Assembly: GCA_021156365.1 (NCBI GenBank)
Contig: JAJNDK010000014.1
Coordinates: 1 to 64,000 of the forward strand
Length of the DNA stretch: 64,000 nucleotides
Direction: 5' to 3'
Source: Bacteroidota bacterium
Lineage (GTDB): Bacteria > Bacteroidota > Bacteroidia > B-17B0 > Aurantibacillaceae
Shown: positions 31,559 through 42,600 of the stretch, in pieces
Numbering within the stretch: the first letter of the stretch is position 1
Layout: each line of letters begins with the position of its first letter
The notes under the pieces: model-generated
What the model was told of the DNA's origin: nothing
Databases searched by the model: none
The model's input: the letters and a program-made list of their open reading frames with translations, nothing else
Position numbers and translations under genes: made by a program

Positions 31559-32158
31559 TCAGGGGTTTTGATTGATCAATCCTGCTGTGAAAAACAGCTC
31601 ATTACCGGCCCTCGGAGCAATGGAGTTGAATGCAGTTCCCAGTTGACTGAAACGGAGCTTCGATTCGAACAGCCTGCGGTATTCCTGTTCGTTTCCTCCG
31701 AAAGGCGGCTTATCACTGTTCAGCGGGATGTTGAAGAGGAGTCCGCATAGTTTTCCACCGGGTTTCAGCAGCGTGCTCATTTTATCAACGTATGCACTGC
31801 GCAATGCAGGATCGAGTGCACAGAAAAAAGTTTGCTCCACGATCAGATCGTATTGCCCACTATGCTTAAAAAAATCTTCCTGCAGGCAATGTGCGGGATC
31901 GAAATCCGGTACGCGTTTTTTGAATGCAGCGATCGGTTCTTCAGCGATGTCGAGCAGGTAAACATTCGGGAAGCCCCGGTGGTGAAGGTATTCTGCTTCC
32001 CAGGCATTGCCCGCTCCCGGAATGAGGATCGAAAGCTCTTTGGTATTCAGCTGATCGAAATATTCTTTCAGCGGTGTGGAAACGTGACCTACATCCCAAC
32101 CCGTATCAGCTGTCTGATACCTTTTGCTCCAATAGTCATGATCAATATTAGAAACCAT
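31559..32158 (-). CDS. TPMT-like SAM-dependent methyltransferase
   Basis: 199 residues. Thiopurine-methyltransferase (TPMT) fold: 'DHDYWSKRYQTADTGWDVGHVSTPLKEYFDQL', SAM motif I 'ILIPGAGNAWEAEYLHHRGF', 'VYLLDIAEEPI', and 'DLIVEQTFFCALDPALRSAYVDKMSTLLKPGGKLCGLLFN'. Probably methylates small thiols or metalloids; substrate unknown. Its start overlaps the end of the upstream TPR gene by 11 bp. Confidence 0.87.
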   Translation of the reverse strand: MVSNIDHDYWSKRYQTADTGWDVGHVSTPLKEYFDQLNTKELSILIPGAGNAWEAEYLHHRGFPNVYLLDIAEEPIAAFKKRVPDFDPAHCLQEDFFKHSGQYDLIVEQTFFCALDPALRSAYVDKMSTLLKPGGKLCGLLFNIPLNSDKPPFGGNEQEYRRLFESKLRFSQLGTAFNSIAPRAGNELFFTAGLINQNP

Positions 32159-33227
32159 TGCAGTATTGCTGGATCAGTTTGTACGCTACTTCACTGCCAA
32201 GCTGATCGGCCTGTTCAAGATCTTTGCAGGCGCCTTTTTTATCTTTCGAAGCCATCTTGGCTGCCGCACGGTTCACATAGGCAGATGCATAATCGAACTT
32301 AAGCTTGATCGACATGTCAAAATCTTTCAGCGCCTCTACATATTGTTTCAGTCCGCTTTTTGCAGTGCCCCTGAAATTGTATGCCGCGAAACTTTTTTTA
32401 TTGATCTCGATGGCTTTTGTGAGATCATCCACTGCACCCGAATTATCGTTCAGGTATACTTTGGTGGCTCCTCTTGACGTGAGCGCTTCTTCATTTTTGG
32501 GTTCATTTTGCAGGATCTTGTCATAGTCCTGCAAAGCTCCTTTGTAATTGCCTACCTCAAAATAGGCTTTGGCCCGTGAGGAATAAACTTCCAGGTTGAA
32601 TGTAGTATCCTGGGTAACACGGAGTCCATCGCTGATATCTTTGATCGCGTAATTGTATTCTTTTAACTGGTACTTCAGAATACCTCTTCTGAAGAGGGCG
32701 GGAGCATAGTTACCCTTGATAAAGATGGCCTCTCCTAATGTGGCAACTGCGCCTTTTATATCCTTACCCACCACTTTAAGCTCGGCAATGTACAATAGCA
32801 GCTCCGGATCATCATGGGCCACTTTAAATGCCGAATCGTAATACATTTTTGCACTATCATATTCCTGGTTGTAGAAAAAAGCCTTGCCGAGGTATTTAAG
32901 CGATTCCATATTATCGGGCGCCAGCCTCACCGATTGCTGCAGGTCTTTTCTCGCTCCTTTGTAATCTTTCAGCTGCATTTTACAGGATGCCATTTTGTTG
33001 TAGGCCGCCGCCATGTATGCGTCAGCCATGGGAGGTTTTGCTTTTATCGCTTTCGTCAGCGTTTTGATGGCTTCCTTGTATTGGACGGAGTCGATCTGCT
33101 TCAGAGCGACTTTATAAAGGTCCATACCCGGATCGAGTGACCGGACGGTGTCTTTCGGAGTAGTTTCCTGCGCGCCTGCCCTTACAGAGAGTGCCAGCAG
33201 GATCATGCATACAATGATTTTTTTCAT
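32148..33227 (-). CDS. Exported TPR-repeat protein
   Basis: 359 residues. Signal peptide MKKIIVCMILLALSVRAGAQ. About eight tandem tetratricopeptide repeats cover residues 45-350, each 34 residues long with the usual 'A-x-x-Y-x-x-x-A' helices ('ADAYMAAAYNKMASCKMQLKDYKGARKDLQQSVRLAPDN', 'FEVGNYKGALQDYDKILQNEPKNEEAL', 'FAAYNFRGTAKSGLKQYVEALKDFDMSIKLKFDY'). Periplasmic protein-interaction scaffold. Followed by the TPMT gene; divergent from another TPR gene at 33425. Confidence 0.88.
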   Translation of the reverse strand: MKKIIVCMILLALSVRAGAQETTPKDTVRSLDPGMDLYKVALKQIDSVQYKEAIKTLTKAIKAKPPMADAYMAAAYNKMASCKMQLKDYKGARKDLQQSVRLAPDNMESLKYLGKAFFYNQEYDSAKMYYDSAFKVAHDDPELLLYIAELKVVGKDIKGAVATLGEAIFIKGNYAPALFRRGILKYQLKEYNYAIKDISDGLRVTQDTTFNLEVYSSRAKAYFEVGNYKGALQDYDKILQNEPKNEEALTSRGATKVYLNDNSGAVDDLTKAIEINKKSFAAYNFRGTAKSGLKQYVEALKDFDMSIKLKFDYASAYVNRAAAKMASKDKKGACKDLEQADQLGSEVAYKLIQQYCNGF

Positions 33228-33424
33228 AAGATCCTTGATTAGGGAATGCTATAAATGTAAAATTAATTTCAGCTAAAAGAACGAAAACCGGGGGAAGAAG
33301 TTTTAAAACTTTTTCAGAACCCCGCCAGAGGTATCTGACCATTTATTACAAAAAATGAACCACTTACAAAATTATATGCCCCCAATTCGCCAAGGATGTT
33401 AATTTTGCAGCTAAAATTCAGATC

Positions 33425-34450
33425 ATGCGTTTTATATATATCATCCCGGTTCTTTTGTGTTTTGTTTATTCCTGCGGATCTTCTTCGGATAAAGAACAGG
33501 AAAAGCAGATAGCAGTAGACTCTACGCTAAGCAAGCTGAACAACCCGGAGCTGAAAGCAATGAATGCTTCCCTGTTAGCCGATCCCAATAATGCAGACTT
33601 GTATTACAAACGGGGACAGATCTATCTCAAAAACAACGATCTTGAGGCTGCTGGTAATGATGCAGCACGGGCTATAAAGCTGGACAGCCTGAAACCGGAG
33701 TATTTCATCCTTCTGTCGGATGCCTATTTTGCAGCCAACCAGACCCGCTATTCCAAAGAAACTTTGGAACGCTGCGTGAAAGCGAACCCCGGCAGCATAG
33801 AAGCCAACCTGAAGCTGGCCGAATTGTATTTCTATGTGAAGAAATATGAAGACGCGATCAAACACATCAACAATGCCCTGAAGGTCAATGAGAATACGGC
33901 GAAAGGATATTTCCTGAAAGGAATGTGTTACAAGGAGCTGGGAGATACCGGCCTTGCTGTGAGCAGTTTTCAGACAACCGTGGAGCAGGATAATGAATAC
34001 TTTGACGCATATATAGAGCTGGGAACCCTGCTTACTGCCAAAAAGAACCCGCTTGCAGTAGAATACCTGAAAACCGCTCTGAAAATGCAACCGGAGAATA
34101 AAGATGTAGTGTACAACATCGGGATGTATTATCAGCAGATGAAAAATTATAAAACAGCTATGGAGACGTACAAGGCTTTGCTGGCAAAGGATGCTAACTA
34201 CAAGGAAGCGTATTACAACATGGGTGCCATTGAACTGTATACCAACAAGGATTACAAACAGGCGATCAAACATTTTACCAATGCGATCAATGCCGATGCC
34301 AACTACGCGGATGCTTATTTTGCAAGAGGTGTGTGTTATGAAGAATTAAAGGACAAGACCAATGCCGTGGCCGATTATCAAATGGCCATCCAGATAAATC
34401 CGCAGCACGCATTTGCGATCGGGAACCTCAACGCTATAGAGAAGAAGTAG
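33425..34450 (+). CDS. TPR-repeat lipoprotein
   Basis: 341 residues. Lipoprotein signal 'MRFIYIIPVLLCFVYSC' (lipobox VYSC, Cys17). About eight TPR units follow, for example 'ADLYYKRGQIYLKNNDLEAAGNDAARAIKLDSLKP', 'AKGYFLKGMCYKELGDTGLAVSSFQTTVEQDNEY' and 'ADAYFARGVCYEELKDKTNAVADYQMAIQINPQ'. Similar architecture to the divergent TPR gene at 32148-33227, suggesting a duplicated or functionally linked pair. Confidence 0.88.
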   Translation: MRFIYIIPVLLCFVYSCGSSSDKEQEKQIAVDSTLSKLNNPELKAMNASLLADPNNADLYYKRGQIYLKNNDLEAAGNDAARAIKLDSLKPEYFILLSDAYFAANQTRYSKETLERCVKANPGSIEANLKLAELYFYVKKYEDAIKHINNALKVNENTAKGYFLKGMCYKELGDTGLAVSSFQTTVEQDNEYFDAYIELGTLLTAKKNPLAVEYLKTALKMQPENKDVVYNIGMYYQQMKNYKTAMETYKALLAKDANYKEAYYNMGAIELYTNKDYKQAIKHFTNAINADANYADAYFARGVCYEELKDKTNAVADYQMAIQINPQHAFAIGNLNAIEKK

Positions 34451-34525
34451 AGGAACGGAAGAAAATATATTCACCCCCCCCCTCAGGGTTGTGAACGTGC
34501 CCATATCTTTATTGTTATTCATATT

Positions 34526-34620
34526 CAAGCCCTTCAGGCTTGGAATTCGTAAAATCTTACTCCTATATAATACCGAACCCCGAATGGGGTTCAATTCTAT
34601 CATACAACCCAAAGGGGTTG
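34526..34620. repeat. Cluster of three short inverted repeats
   Basis: CAAGCCCTTCAGGCTTG (34526-34542), GAACCCCGAATGGGGTTC (34575-34592) and CAACCCAAAGGGGTTG (from about 34605) lie between two convergent genes. They look like the dispersed palindromic repeats common between genes in Bacteroidota; they could also terminate transcription from both sides. Confidence 0.5.
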
Positions 34621-34646
34621 AATATGAAAAATTGCTGTGTAAAAAA

Positions 34647-36125
34647 CTATTTCGCTTTTTCCACTAACAACTGAAAGAGTTTTGCGGTGGCGAGCGTGTC
34701 GGTTTTGCAATACCCGATCAGCTGCTGTTTCAGCTCTTCTTTCCTGAACAGGTCCTTTTCCTCGAAGAGCTCTATGTAGGCATAATTGGCCGTAGCGCCT
34801 GAATTAACAGGCAAAACTTCGAAGCTGTTATCGTCACAATATTTCGTATACAAGTGTTTCAGTGAAGTAGAGCCCAGCGCTTTCGGATGGAAATACCAGA
34901 ATTCGGAAAAAGGATGCGAGAGATCAACGATCCGGTTTTGAATGGAAAGGACCTCCTCTTTGTATTCGGGGAATTCGCCGGCAAGCATGCCAAGGATACT
35001 GATCTCCATCCCGGCGCCATACACGAGTATGCTTTTTACTTTACTTAGTTTTTCGATACAGGCCAGCAGGAATGCTTTGCGCGGATCTTCTCCGGCTTCT
35101 GCAAAAAAATGATCTTCCCGGAGCTCATTACCCGCTTCTATTGTGTGGAGCGAGAACAGGAAAGGCAGCTGCTGGTAGGGTTTTGTACCGGTGAAGACAG
35201 GAACGGCAGGGGAGAATTGCTCTATATCAAAACAGCCCACGGGATATTGAATACTTGCAAGGAAGGCATCGATCTTTTCTTTTTCGAGGTGCTCTCTGTT
35301 CTCTTTCACGGCATTTATCTGGATCTGCAGGATAGGTGACAGCTCTTCTTTGTCTTCGATAGATGCGATCATACGTTGTCCGGTGCGATACCATTCCACT
35401 TGTTTTGCCATTCCAGCCGTGCTCAGCTGAAAGATATTATTTTCTGGCAGGTGTTTCCAGCAGGTGCCAAAGTAATCACATTTGTAGGGTTTGAAACAAT
35501 GTTCCCCGATCGGTATATCCGGCATATCACCGTTTGCAATGGTTGCCCGTGCCTGAGCAATGCGGTCTGAAATGTACGGCATATTGGCCTTTACATCTTT
35601 TATAACAGAAGTAAAACGGAACAGCTTATGAAGATCCAGCCGTTCGCCCATTACATAATTGGTATTGATGCTTGCAATGAAAAAACTATCCAGTGAAGGC
35701 AGGCAATTTTTGATCACGTAATATTGTAAGCTGGCATCCAGTACATAGGTACGGGTGACTTTTGCAGAGCTTTTAATTTCATAGGCATGCCAGGCATCGC
35801 CTTGTTTTACCAATATATCCAGGGCTACCAATACCTCATCGAATACGAAGGCGGCTTCATAAATAACGTTTGCTCCGGCAGCTATCAGCTCTTTGGTACG
35901 CTGAACGGACTCGTCATATTTGCGGATGGAAGAAGGCGACACATCGGTTCCGCCGGGAAAAAGCTGTTGGGCAAGAATACCAATGTTGGTTCCCCGGTTA
36001 AAGATTACCTGGTTGTCTTTGGATACGGGATCTTTGAGGTGATAGAAATTTTTGTATAAATACAATTGTTTCAGACACTGGACACTTCTTACAAAGGATG
36101 ATTTGCTTAGCTGGTAAAATGGCAC
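34647..36125 (-). CDS. DUF2779 protein (predicted PD-(D/E)XK and RNase-H-like nuclease)
   Basis: About 492 residues from a GTG at 36125, where family-like sequence 'PFYQLSKSSFVRSVQCLKQLYLYKNFY' begins; an ATG at 36185 would add an A+T-rich leader. Residues about 95-155 contain 'YEAAFVFDEVLVALDILVKQGDAWHAYEIKSS', a PD-(D/E)XK (RecB-like) core, and a Cys cluster 'CFKPYKCDYFGTCWK' follows. The C-terminal half starts 'QYPVGCFDIEQFSPAVPVFTGTKPYQQLPFLFSLH', the DUF2779 signature, an exonuclease-like fold. These proteins resemble the CRISPR-associated Cas4/RecB-like group but occur alone; no CRISPR is in the window. Confidence 0.82.
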   Translation of the reverse strand: MPFYQLSKSSFVRSVQCLKQLYLYKNFYHLKDPVSKDNQVIFNRGTNIGILAQQLFPGGTDVSPSSIRKYDESVQRTKELIAAGANVIYEAAFVFDEVLVALDILVKQGDAWHAYEIKSSAKVTRTYVLDASLQYYVIKNCLPSLDSFFIASINTNYVMGERLDLHKLFRFTSVIKDVKANMPYISDRIAQARATIANGDMPDIPIGEHCFKPYKCDYFGTCWKHLPENNIFQLSTAGMAKQVEWYRTGQRMIASIEDKEELSPILQIQINAVKENREHLEKEKIDAFLASIQYPVGCFDIEQFSPAVPVFTGTKPYQQLPFLFSLHTIEAGNELREDHFFAEAGEDPRKAFLLACIEKLSKVKSILVYGAGMEISILGMLAGEFPEYKEEVLSIQNRIVDLSHPFSEFWYFHPKALGSTSLKHLYTKYCDDNSFEVLPVNSGATANYAYIELFEEKDLFRKEELKQQLIGYCKTDTLATAKLFQLLVEKAK

Positions 36126-36224
36126 AATTGTCGAAAATAAACAAATTGCTGATAAATATGCATTTTTTGAGCTTTTATTTAACATTAATTTATAGTAAAT
36201 TTGATATTGTATAAAACCTGTGAA

Positions 36225-36653
36225 ATGAGAAATAAAACCCTGACAAGTTTTCTTGTCTTTGTCTCGTTCTTTTTTTTTAATTCTGTTTCAGGACAAAACC
36301 AGAAAGCAGAATTTGAAATGGAAAAAAAAGGCAGCGTTGAGCTTTTTAATAGCCTGCGTTCCGGCCTCAATCCTGATGTTACCATTATGTTTAGCATCCG
36401 GGCACTAAAAACCAGCCAAACCGAATTAGATAAACTTGTAGATCTGCTTGACAAGCTGGATAATAAGATCGTTCATCTCGAATGCGACCTCACCGCTAAT
36501 AACCTGAAAGTCGGTTATAGTAATTCCATCCTGTTAATTGATCTGCTACAGGTGCTCTCCAAATATGGGTATCCTGCCACTTTCATTACGGATAGTGGAC
36601 AGAAAGCAAGCCTGAATGCTTATGGAGAGATCGAATACTGGAATATTAAATAA
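36225..36653 (+). CDS. Small exported hypothetical protein (copy 1 of module)
   Basis: 142 residues from the ATG at 36225 (an in-frame ATG at 36201 is eight codons upstream; the shorter form gives a clean signal peptide 'MRNKTLTSFLVFVSFFFFNSVSGQ'). The mature part has 'LDKLVDLLDKLDNKIVHLECDLTANNLKVGYSNSILLIDLLQVLSKYGYPATFI' and ends 'YGEIEYWNIK'. It resembles the product of 43137-43520 in size, position and C-terminus ('LKIETWSIK'). It precedes the 2049-residue T9SS protein by 34 bp, so they are likely co-transcribed. Function unknown. Confidence 0.72.
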   Translation: MRNKTLTSFLVFVSFFFFNSVSGQNQKAEFEMEKKGSVELFNSLRSGLNPDVTIMFSIRALKTSQTELDKLVDLLDKLDNKIVHLECDLTANNLKVGYSNSILLIDLLQVLSKYGYPATFITDSGQKASLNAYGEIEYWNIK

Positions 36654-36687
36654 TCCCTTTTTTTCAAATTGAATTAAATCGATATAG

Positions 36688-39600
36688 ATGAATTTTAGAA
36701 AAATACTATATAGCGTTTCTGCCATACTGGCCTTTGCTGTTTCAAACAAAGCCTTTTCACAGATCATTGACAACTGTTCCGGAACCCCGAATTTATTGAC
36801 TGTAGGAACCAGTTGTACGACCACGAATTATACTGTTGCAGCTGCCTGGACGAATGATGGACCTGCAATGTGTACCGGAACTTCTTACCGGGATGGTTGG
36901 TTTCGTTTTACAACCGGTGCTGGGGTTACATCTGTTGCAATAGATGGGACATCTGACAGGCAAATGGGCCTTGCTGTATATACAGCCTGTGGAGGGACAG
37001 AAGTAGGATGTACCGTTCCGGGCGCGGCAAATGCTTCTTTATCCATTACTGTAACACCGAGCACTACTTATTATCTCAGGATCGCACGTACCAATAATGC
37101 AAACGCAAACACGATGGTTGGTACCATTTGTGTATACAGCACTGCTGCTAATGATAATTGTTCCGGCCCTACTGTATTAACACCCGGCGCGAGTTGTTCA
37201 CCGACAGCAGGAAATACAACTACCGGTTATTCATCAAGCGGAGTAGGCTGTAACACCGGAACGCCCGATGACGATATCTGGTATAGCTTTGTGGCAACAG
37301 CTACCTCTCATTCCGTGACGGTAGACGGTGCTTCCGATTTTGATGCAGTGGTGGCGGTCTATACGAGTTGTCTTGCTTCCAGCTCTCCTACGGGTGGTGC
37401 CTGCGCAGATGTAACGGGTGCAGATGGCATTGAAGCTCTCACGCTCTCCGGTTTAACGATCGGTACGACCTATTACATAAAAGTGCACGATTATGCTGCC
37501 GGTGGTGGTAACTTTACGATCTGTATCACTACACCAGTCGTTTGTTCGAACCCGGCTGCAGCCACTCTGCCTTATACGGAAAATTTTGAAACCGGATCGG
37601 GTGGCTGTCCACTCGTAGGCGTAGAGAATGGCTCTCAAACCAACCGTTGGGCCTGGGGAACAGCAACGGCAAACGGCGGGACACGATCCATGTATATTTC
37701 CAATACGAACGGAACCACGAATAATTACACCGGAACCAGTTCTATTGTGCATTTTTACCGGGACATTGTTTTTCCAGCTTCACCAACGTGTTACACCCTG
37801 ACCTTCGATCATAAAGGTGTTGGTGAATCCACGTATGATTATATGCAGGTGTTCCTCGTGTCGCCGAGCACAACGCCGGTTGCAGGTACTGCTTTGCCTT
37901 CGGGACAGATCGGGGCAACCTATTACAATCAGCAGGCAACCTGGCAAACTTCTACCATCCAGATCCCGGCTTCCAATGCTGGTACAACGATGCGTCTCGT
38001 TTTTTCCTGGACCAATGATGTGTTCACGACGAACAATCCACCGGCAGCTGTAGATAATATCAGCATTACCGCATCGGCATCCACAGTCCCGGGTTGCGCT
38101 ACACTGGGTATTCCTGCGAATGCAGCGACCAACCTGTGCGCTACAGCTGTTCCGCTTACCTGGACTGCACCGGCTTCCGGACCCTGCAATGCTCATACGG
38201 GATATAAATTGTATATCGGTACCAATGTGGGAGCAACTAATATTATAAACGGAATGGATATCGGGAATGTGACCACGTATACACTCACTTCACTGAATGC
38301 CTCTACTACGTATTATTGGTCTATTGTGCCTTACAACACAGCGGCGGGAGATGCAACGGGTTGCCCGATCCGGAGTTTTACAACCGCAGCTTTCACCCCT
38401 GACAATTCCGCACCGATCACTGATAACTTCTCTGCGAGCTGTCTGGACTGGATCACAGTGAATGGCACAGAGACCAACCAGTGGTTTTTGGGGTCCGCTA
38501 CCGGAAATCCGGCTTCCTCCGTTTATATATCCAATAATAACGGAACAGGTAATGCATATAGTACGGGTGTAACATCTATTGTCCATTTTTACAAGGATAT
38601 TGATTTTCCTGCCGGACAGAGTTGTATCACACTTACGTTCGATTGGAAAAATGTAGGTGAAGCAACATACGATTATATCAATGTATACCTTGCGCCTACA
38701 ACCGAAAATCCTGTGGCCGGAACACTGCCGACAGCTGCTTACCAGGTAGGAACTTCGTATGATAACCAGTCAGGATGGCAAACGGTGACGCTTACACTTC
38801 CTGCATCCGCTGCGGGTACCACCCAACGCTTGATATTTACGTGGAGAAATGATGGATTCGCAGGGACACAGCCTCCGGGGGCGATTGATAATATCAATAT
38901 TGCGGTTTCCGCTCCACCGGTTCCAAACTGTGCGGGCGGTTTCATACCTGCCAATGCAGCAACAAATATTTGCCCGGTAAGTACAGCGTTAACATGGACA
39001 GCGCCAACAGGCACCTGCCAGAATGTTACCGGTTATTTGTTGTATGTAGGAACAGACCCTGCTGCTACCAATTTAATCAACGGAACCAATGTAGGTAACG
39101 TACTTACCTATACACTTCCCACACTGAGTGGAAGTACACTCTATTACTGGAAAATAGTTCCGGTGAATGGTACGGGAAGTGCTGTTTCCTGCACAACCAA
39201 CAGCTTTACCACTTCGGCCAGTCCTTCTGCTACTGCATGTTCTTCGGCGATGGGTGCCGGTGTTACCGCCGTTACACTTCCTTATACACTTGCCAGCGGA
39301 ACAACCGTTGGGATGGGAGATAACCTTACGGCAGCTAATACGGTAACCTGTGGTAGTACTAACTATCTTACAGGAACCGATGTCGTTTATGTATTTACAC
39401 CGACTGCTTCCGGAGCTATAACCGCGAGTGTTACCATAACCGGTGCCACTGCCGATGCAGGTATGATGTTGTATGAAGGCTGCCCTTTGTCAGCTGGTGG
39501 TTGCGGTACGGCAGCAGGCAGCTGTATTGGTTATGCACAAAGCAACAATGGAGGAACAAGAACGATCAATGCCTGTGTGCAGGCAGGTGTAACGTATTAC

Positions 39601-42600
39601 CTTGTATTGGATGCATATACCACTCCGGTCGATTATAGTTTTACGAATTTAAGTATCACGGCTCCTACCGGTGCTGTTGTGAATGATGATCCGTGTACAG
39701 CCATCGATCTTCCGATCGCTACTACCTGTAGTTATGCTACCTATTCCAATCAATGCGCCACAGCTTCTTCCGGTGTGCCGGCTCCGGGCTGTGCCAATTA
39801 CCAGGGAGGCGATGTATGGTTTAAAGTAACGGTTCCGAGCTCCGGAGCCGTAACGATCGATACGGATGACCTCGTGATGCTGGACGGCGGTATGGCTGCA
39901 TACAGTGGTAGCAGCTGTTCTTCGCTTACTTTATTATCCTGCGACGATGATAACAGTGCAAACGGAACCATGCCGCAGCTTACACTCACCAGTCTTACAC
40001 CAGGACAGGTTATTTATATCCGTGTGTGGGAAGCAGGGAACAACAACAATGGAACATTCGGCATTTGTGTCAGCAATCCCTGCCCAAGCGGATCGCCATC
40101 CAACGATGTATGTACAAGCGCTACTGCTTTAACTTTAGGAACTACCGTTACGGGTAACAATAGCTGTTCCGGTAATATAGGGGAACCGGCAAGACCTACC
40201 TGCTGGACAACAGGTAATATGAATACCGTGTGGTACAGTTTTGTAGCGCCTGCAAGCGGGCAGATCAAGATCCGTACAATTGCGGGAACACTTACCAATA
40301 CCCAGATAGAAGTTCTATCAGGAGCCTGCAGCAGCACTATGACCTCCGTTGGCTGTAATAACAATGCTGTTGACTGCGGAGGAACCTCTACCAATTTATC
40401 TTTTCTCAGCCTTACCGGATTAACTGCGGGTGTTACTTATTATATCAGAGTAGATGGAGCCAACAACCTTACGGGAAGTTTTGCGGTCATTGCTATTGAT
40501 GGAACCTCTTCTTTCCCGGGCAGTGCCAACCAGGATTGTGTGGAGCCGGGCCCTGTTTGTAATCAGCAGATCGCTATCGGTAATCCGGGATACCAGTCCT
40601 ATGGCGCTAATTGTGATCTTCCTACTTCTTATTGTCTTTCTTCCGGCGAGCGGAACGTGGTTTGGTACAGGATACCGATCAATGCGGCAGGGAGTCTTAC
40701 CTTTAATATCGTACCGAATGATTATACGGGTACAGCCGGTCCTGAAACCGATTACGACTTTGCTATCTGGAGAATTGATGTGGGAGCCACCTGTGCAACG
40801 ATTGCAGCCGGTACTTCTACCCCGCTGAGGTGTAACTATGATCCTCTCGGTGTTACCGGTCTGGCAACAGGAGGAAACTCCCCGGCACCCTATACAGGCT
40901 TTAACCTGGCATACGAAACACCTATTGCCGTTGCCAACGGTGAGATCTATTTACTGGCGATCAGTAATTACTCCAACAGTACTTCCGGGTTCCAGCTCGA
41001 TTTCAATGGAAGCGCACCTATCGATTATTCTGCAGCACCAACTACGGTAGCCTGGACAGGAGGAACAAGCACCGCTTATAATATTACGGGCAACTGGGGC
41101 GGATGTGCTTTCCCAACCTGCGGTATCAATGCCGAAGTAACACCTGCCTCCACCAATCAGCCGAATTTGACAGCTGCCATCAGTCCGCAGCGTGTAAAAG
41201 ACCTGATGATCAATCCGGGTTCTACATTAACACTGGGGCCTAACTCCGTACTCGAGATCTGCGGTAACTTTACTAACCTCGGAACGCTGAGTTGCGATCC
41301 AACCTCCACGGTTATCTTTAATGGAACCGGAACTCAAACAGTTAGCGGAGATCTCACCGGAACAAACAGATTTGGACATTTCACAGTGACCAAATCAAGC
41401 GGAACAGTTATCCTCGCATCACATATGGATGTTGGGGGCAATTTCACAACATCGAGCGCCACGAGTGTTTTTAATATCAACGGGTATATCCTCAATGTGG
41501 CAGGTAATTTTACGAATTCTTCCGCAGGAACAACATTCACGGGTGTAGCTAACTCTACGGTGATCTTTAACGGAACAGCTGCCCAGACCTACACCCCGGG
41601 AGGAGCCCTCGTACTGAACAATGTAACGATGAACCATTCGGGAACCGGTGTAACGATCACCACTACCGGAACTCCGAACCTGATAGTAGGAACCGCAGGA
41701 TTACTTACGCTTACAAACGGCAGGATCATTACCCCCGGCAACCAGCAGGTGGAGGTAAGGAACACTGCCAATGCATCAGTAGGTACAGGAAATACGGGTA
41801 GTTTTGTAGAAGGTAATTTATTACGTTACCTCGCAGCAGGTGCCAGCGGATCCTTCAATTTCCCGGTAGGACATGCTACAAAAGGTTATCAGTTAGCGAA
41901 CCTGAATTTTACAACAGCAGCATCCGGATCAGCAAGTCAGTTACTCGCACGTTTTGATGCGTGGGGTGGGGGATTCCCTCAACCAGGGAGTCCGGGCTGG
42001 GGCCCTGAGTGTGCGGCTACTTACAACCAGCCGTTCCTGGATAACGGATTCTGGTCTGTTGATGTAGCATCGGGAGCGAGTACCGGCACCTATAACATTA
42101 CTTTATACAATACAAACTATACCAATGCGGCTGCTGGTTTCTCAGTAGGAAAAAGTCCTTCCGGTGCTCCGGCCTGGGCACTGCAGGGAACCTGCGTAGG
42201 TCTTTGTCCTGTTACAGCTGTTCAAAGGAACGGGATGACAGGCTTCTCCAAATTTGCCACTGTTCAGTCGAGTGCTGTATTACCTTTACAATTGCTAAGC
42301 TTCACTGCACAACCGAAAGGAACGTATAATGAAGTGAAATGGGAAACGGCTTCGGAAGAGAAGCTGCATCATTTCGAACTGCAAAGCTCTTCTTCGGGAC
42401 TTGATTTCAGGAATATTCACAATCGCGAAGCAGCCGGGAATTCAAGCTCACAGATCGTATACAGGCACAACGATTACAGTTATTATTCGCCGGTTACCTA
42501 TTACCGCCTGAGATCGGTAGATAACGACGGATCGGCACGCTACAGCAGCATTATCCAGGTAGAGAACCTGAAGAAAATGCTGAACGTATGGTCTATTTTC

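Noticed and set aside
36185-36454. 89-residue minus-strand frame next to the DUF2779 gene
   Set aside because: It is antisense to the small exported protein gene, which has a signal peptide and a paralogue.
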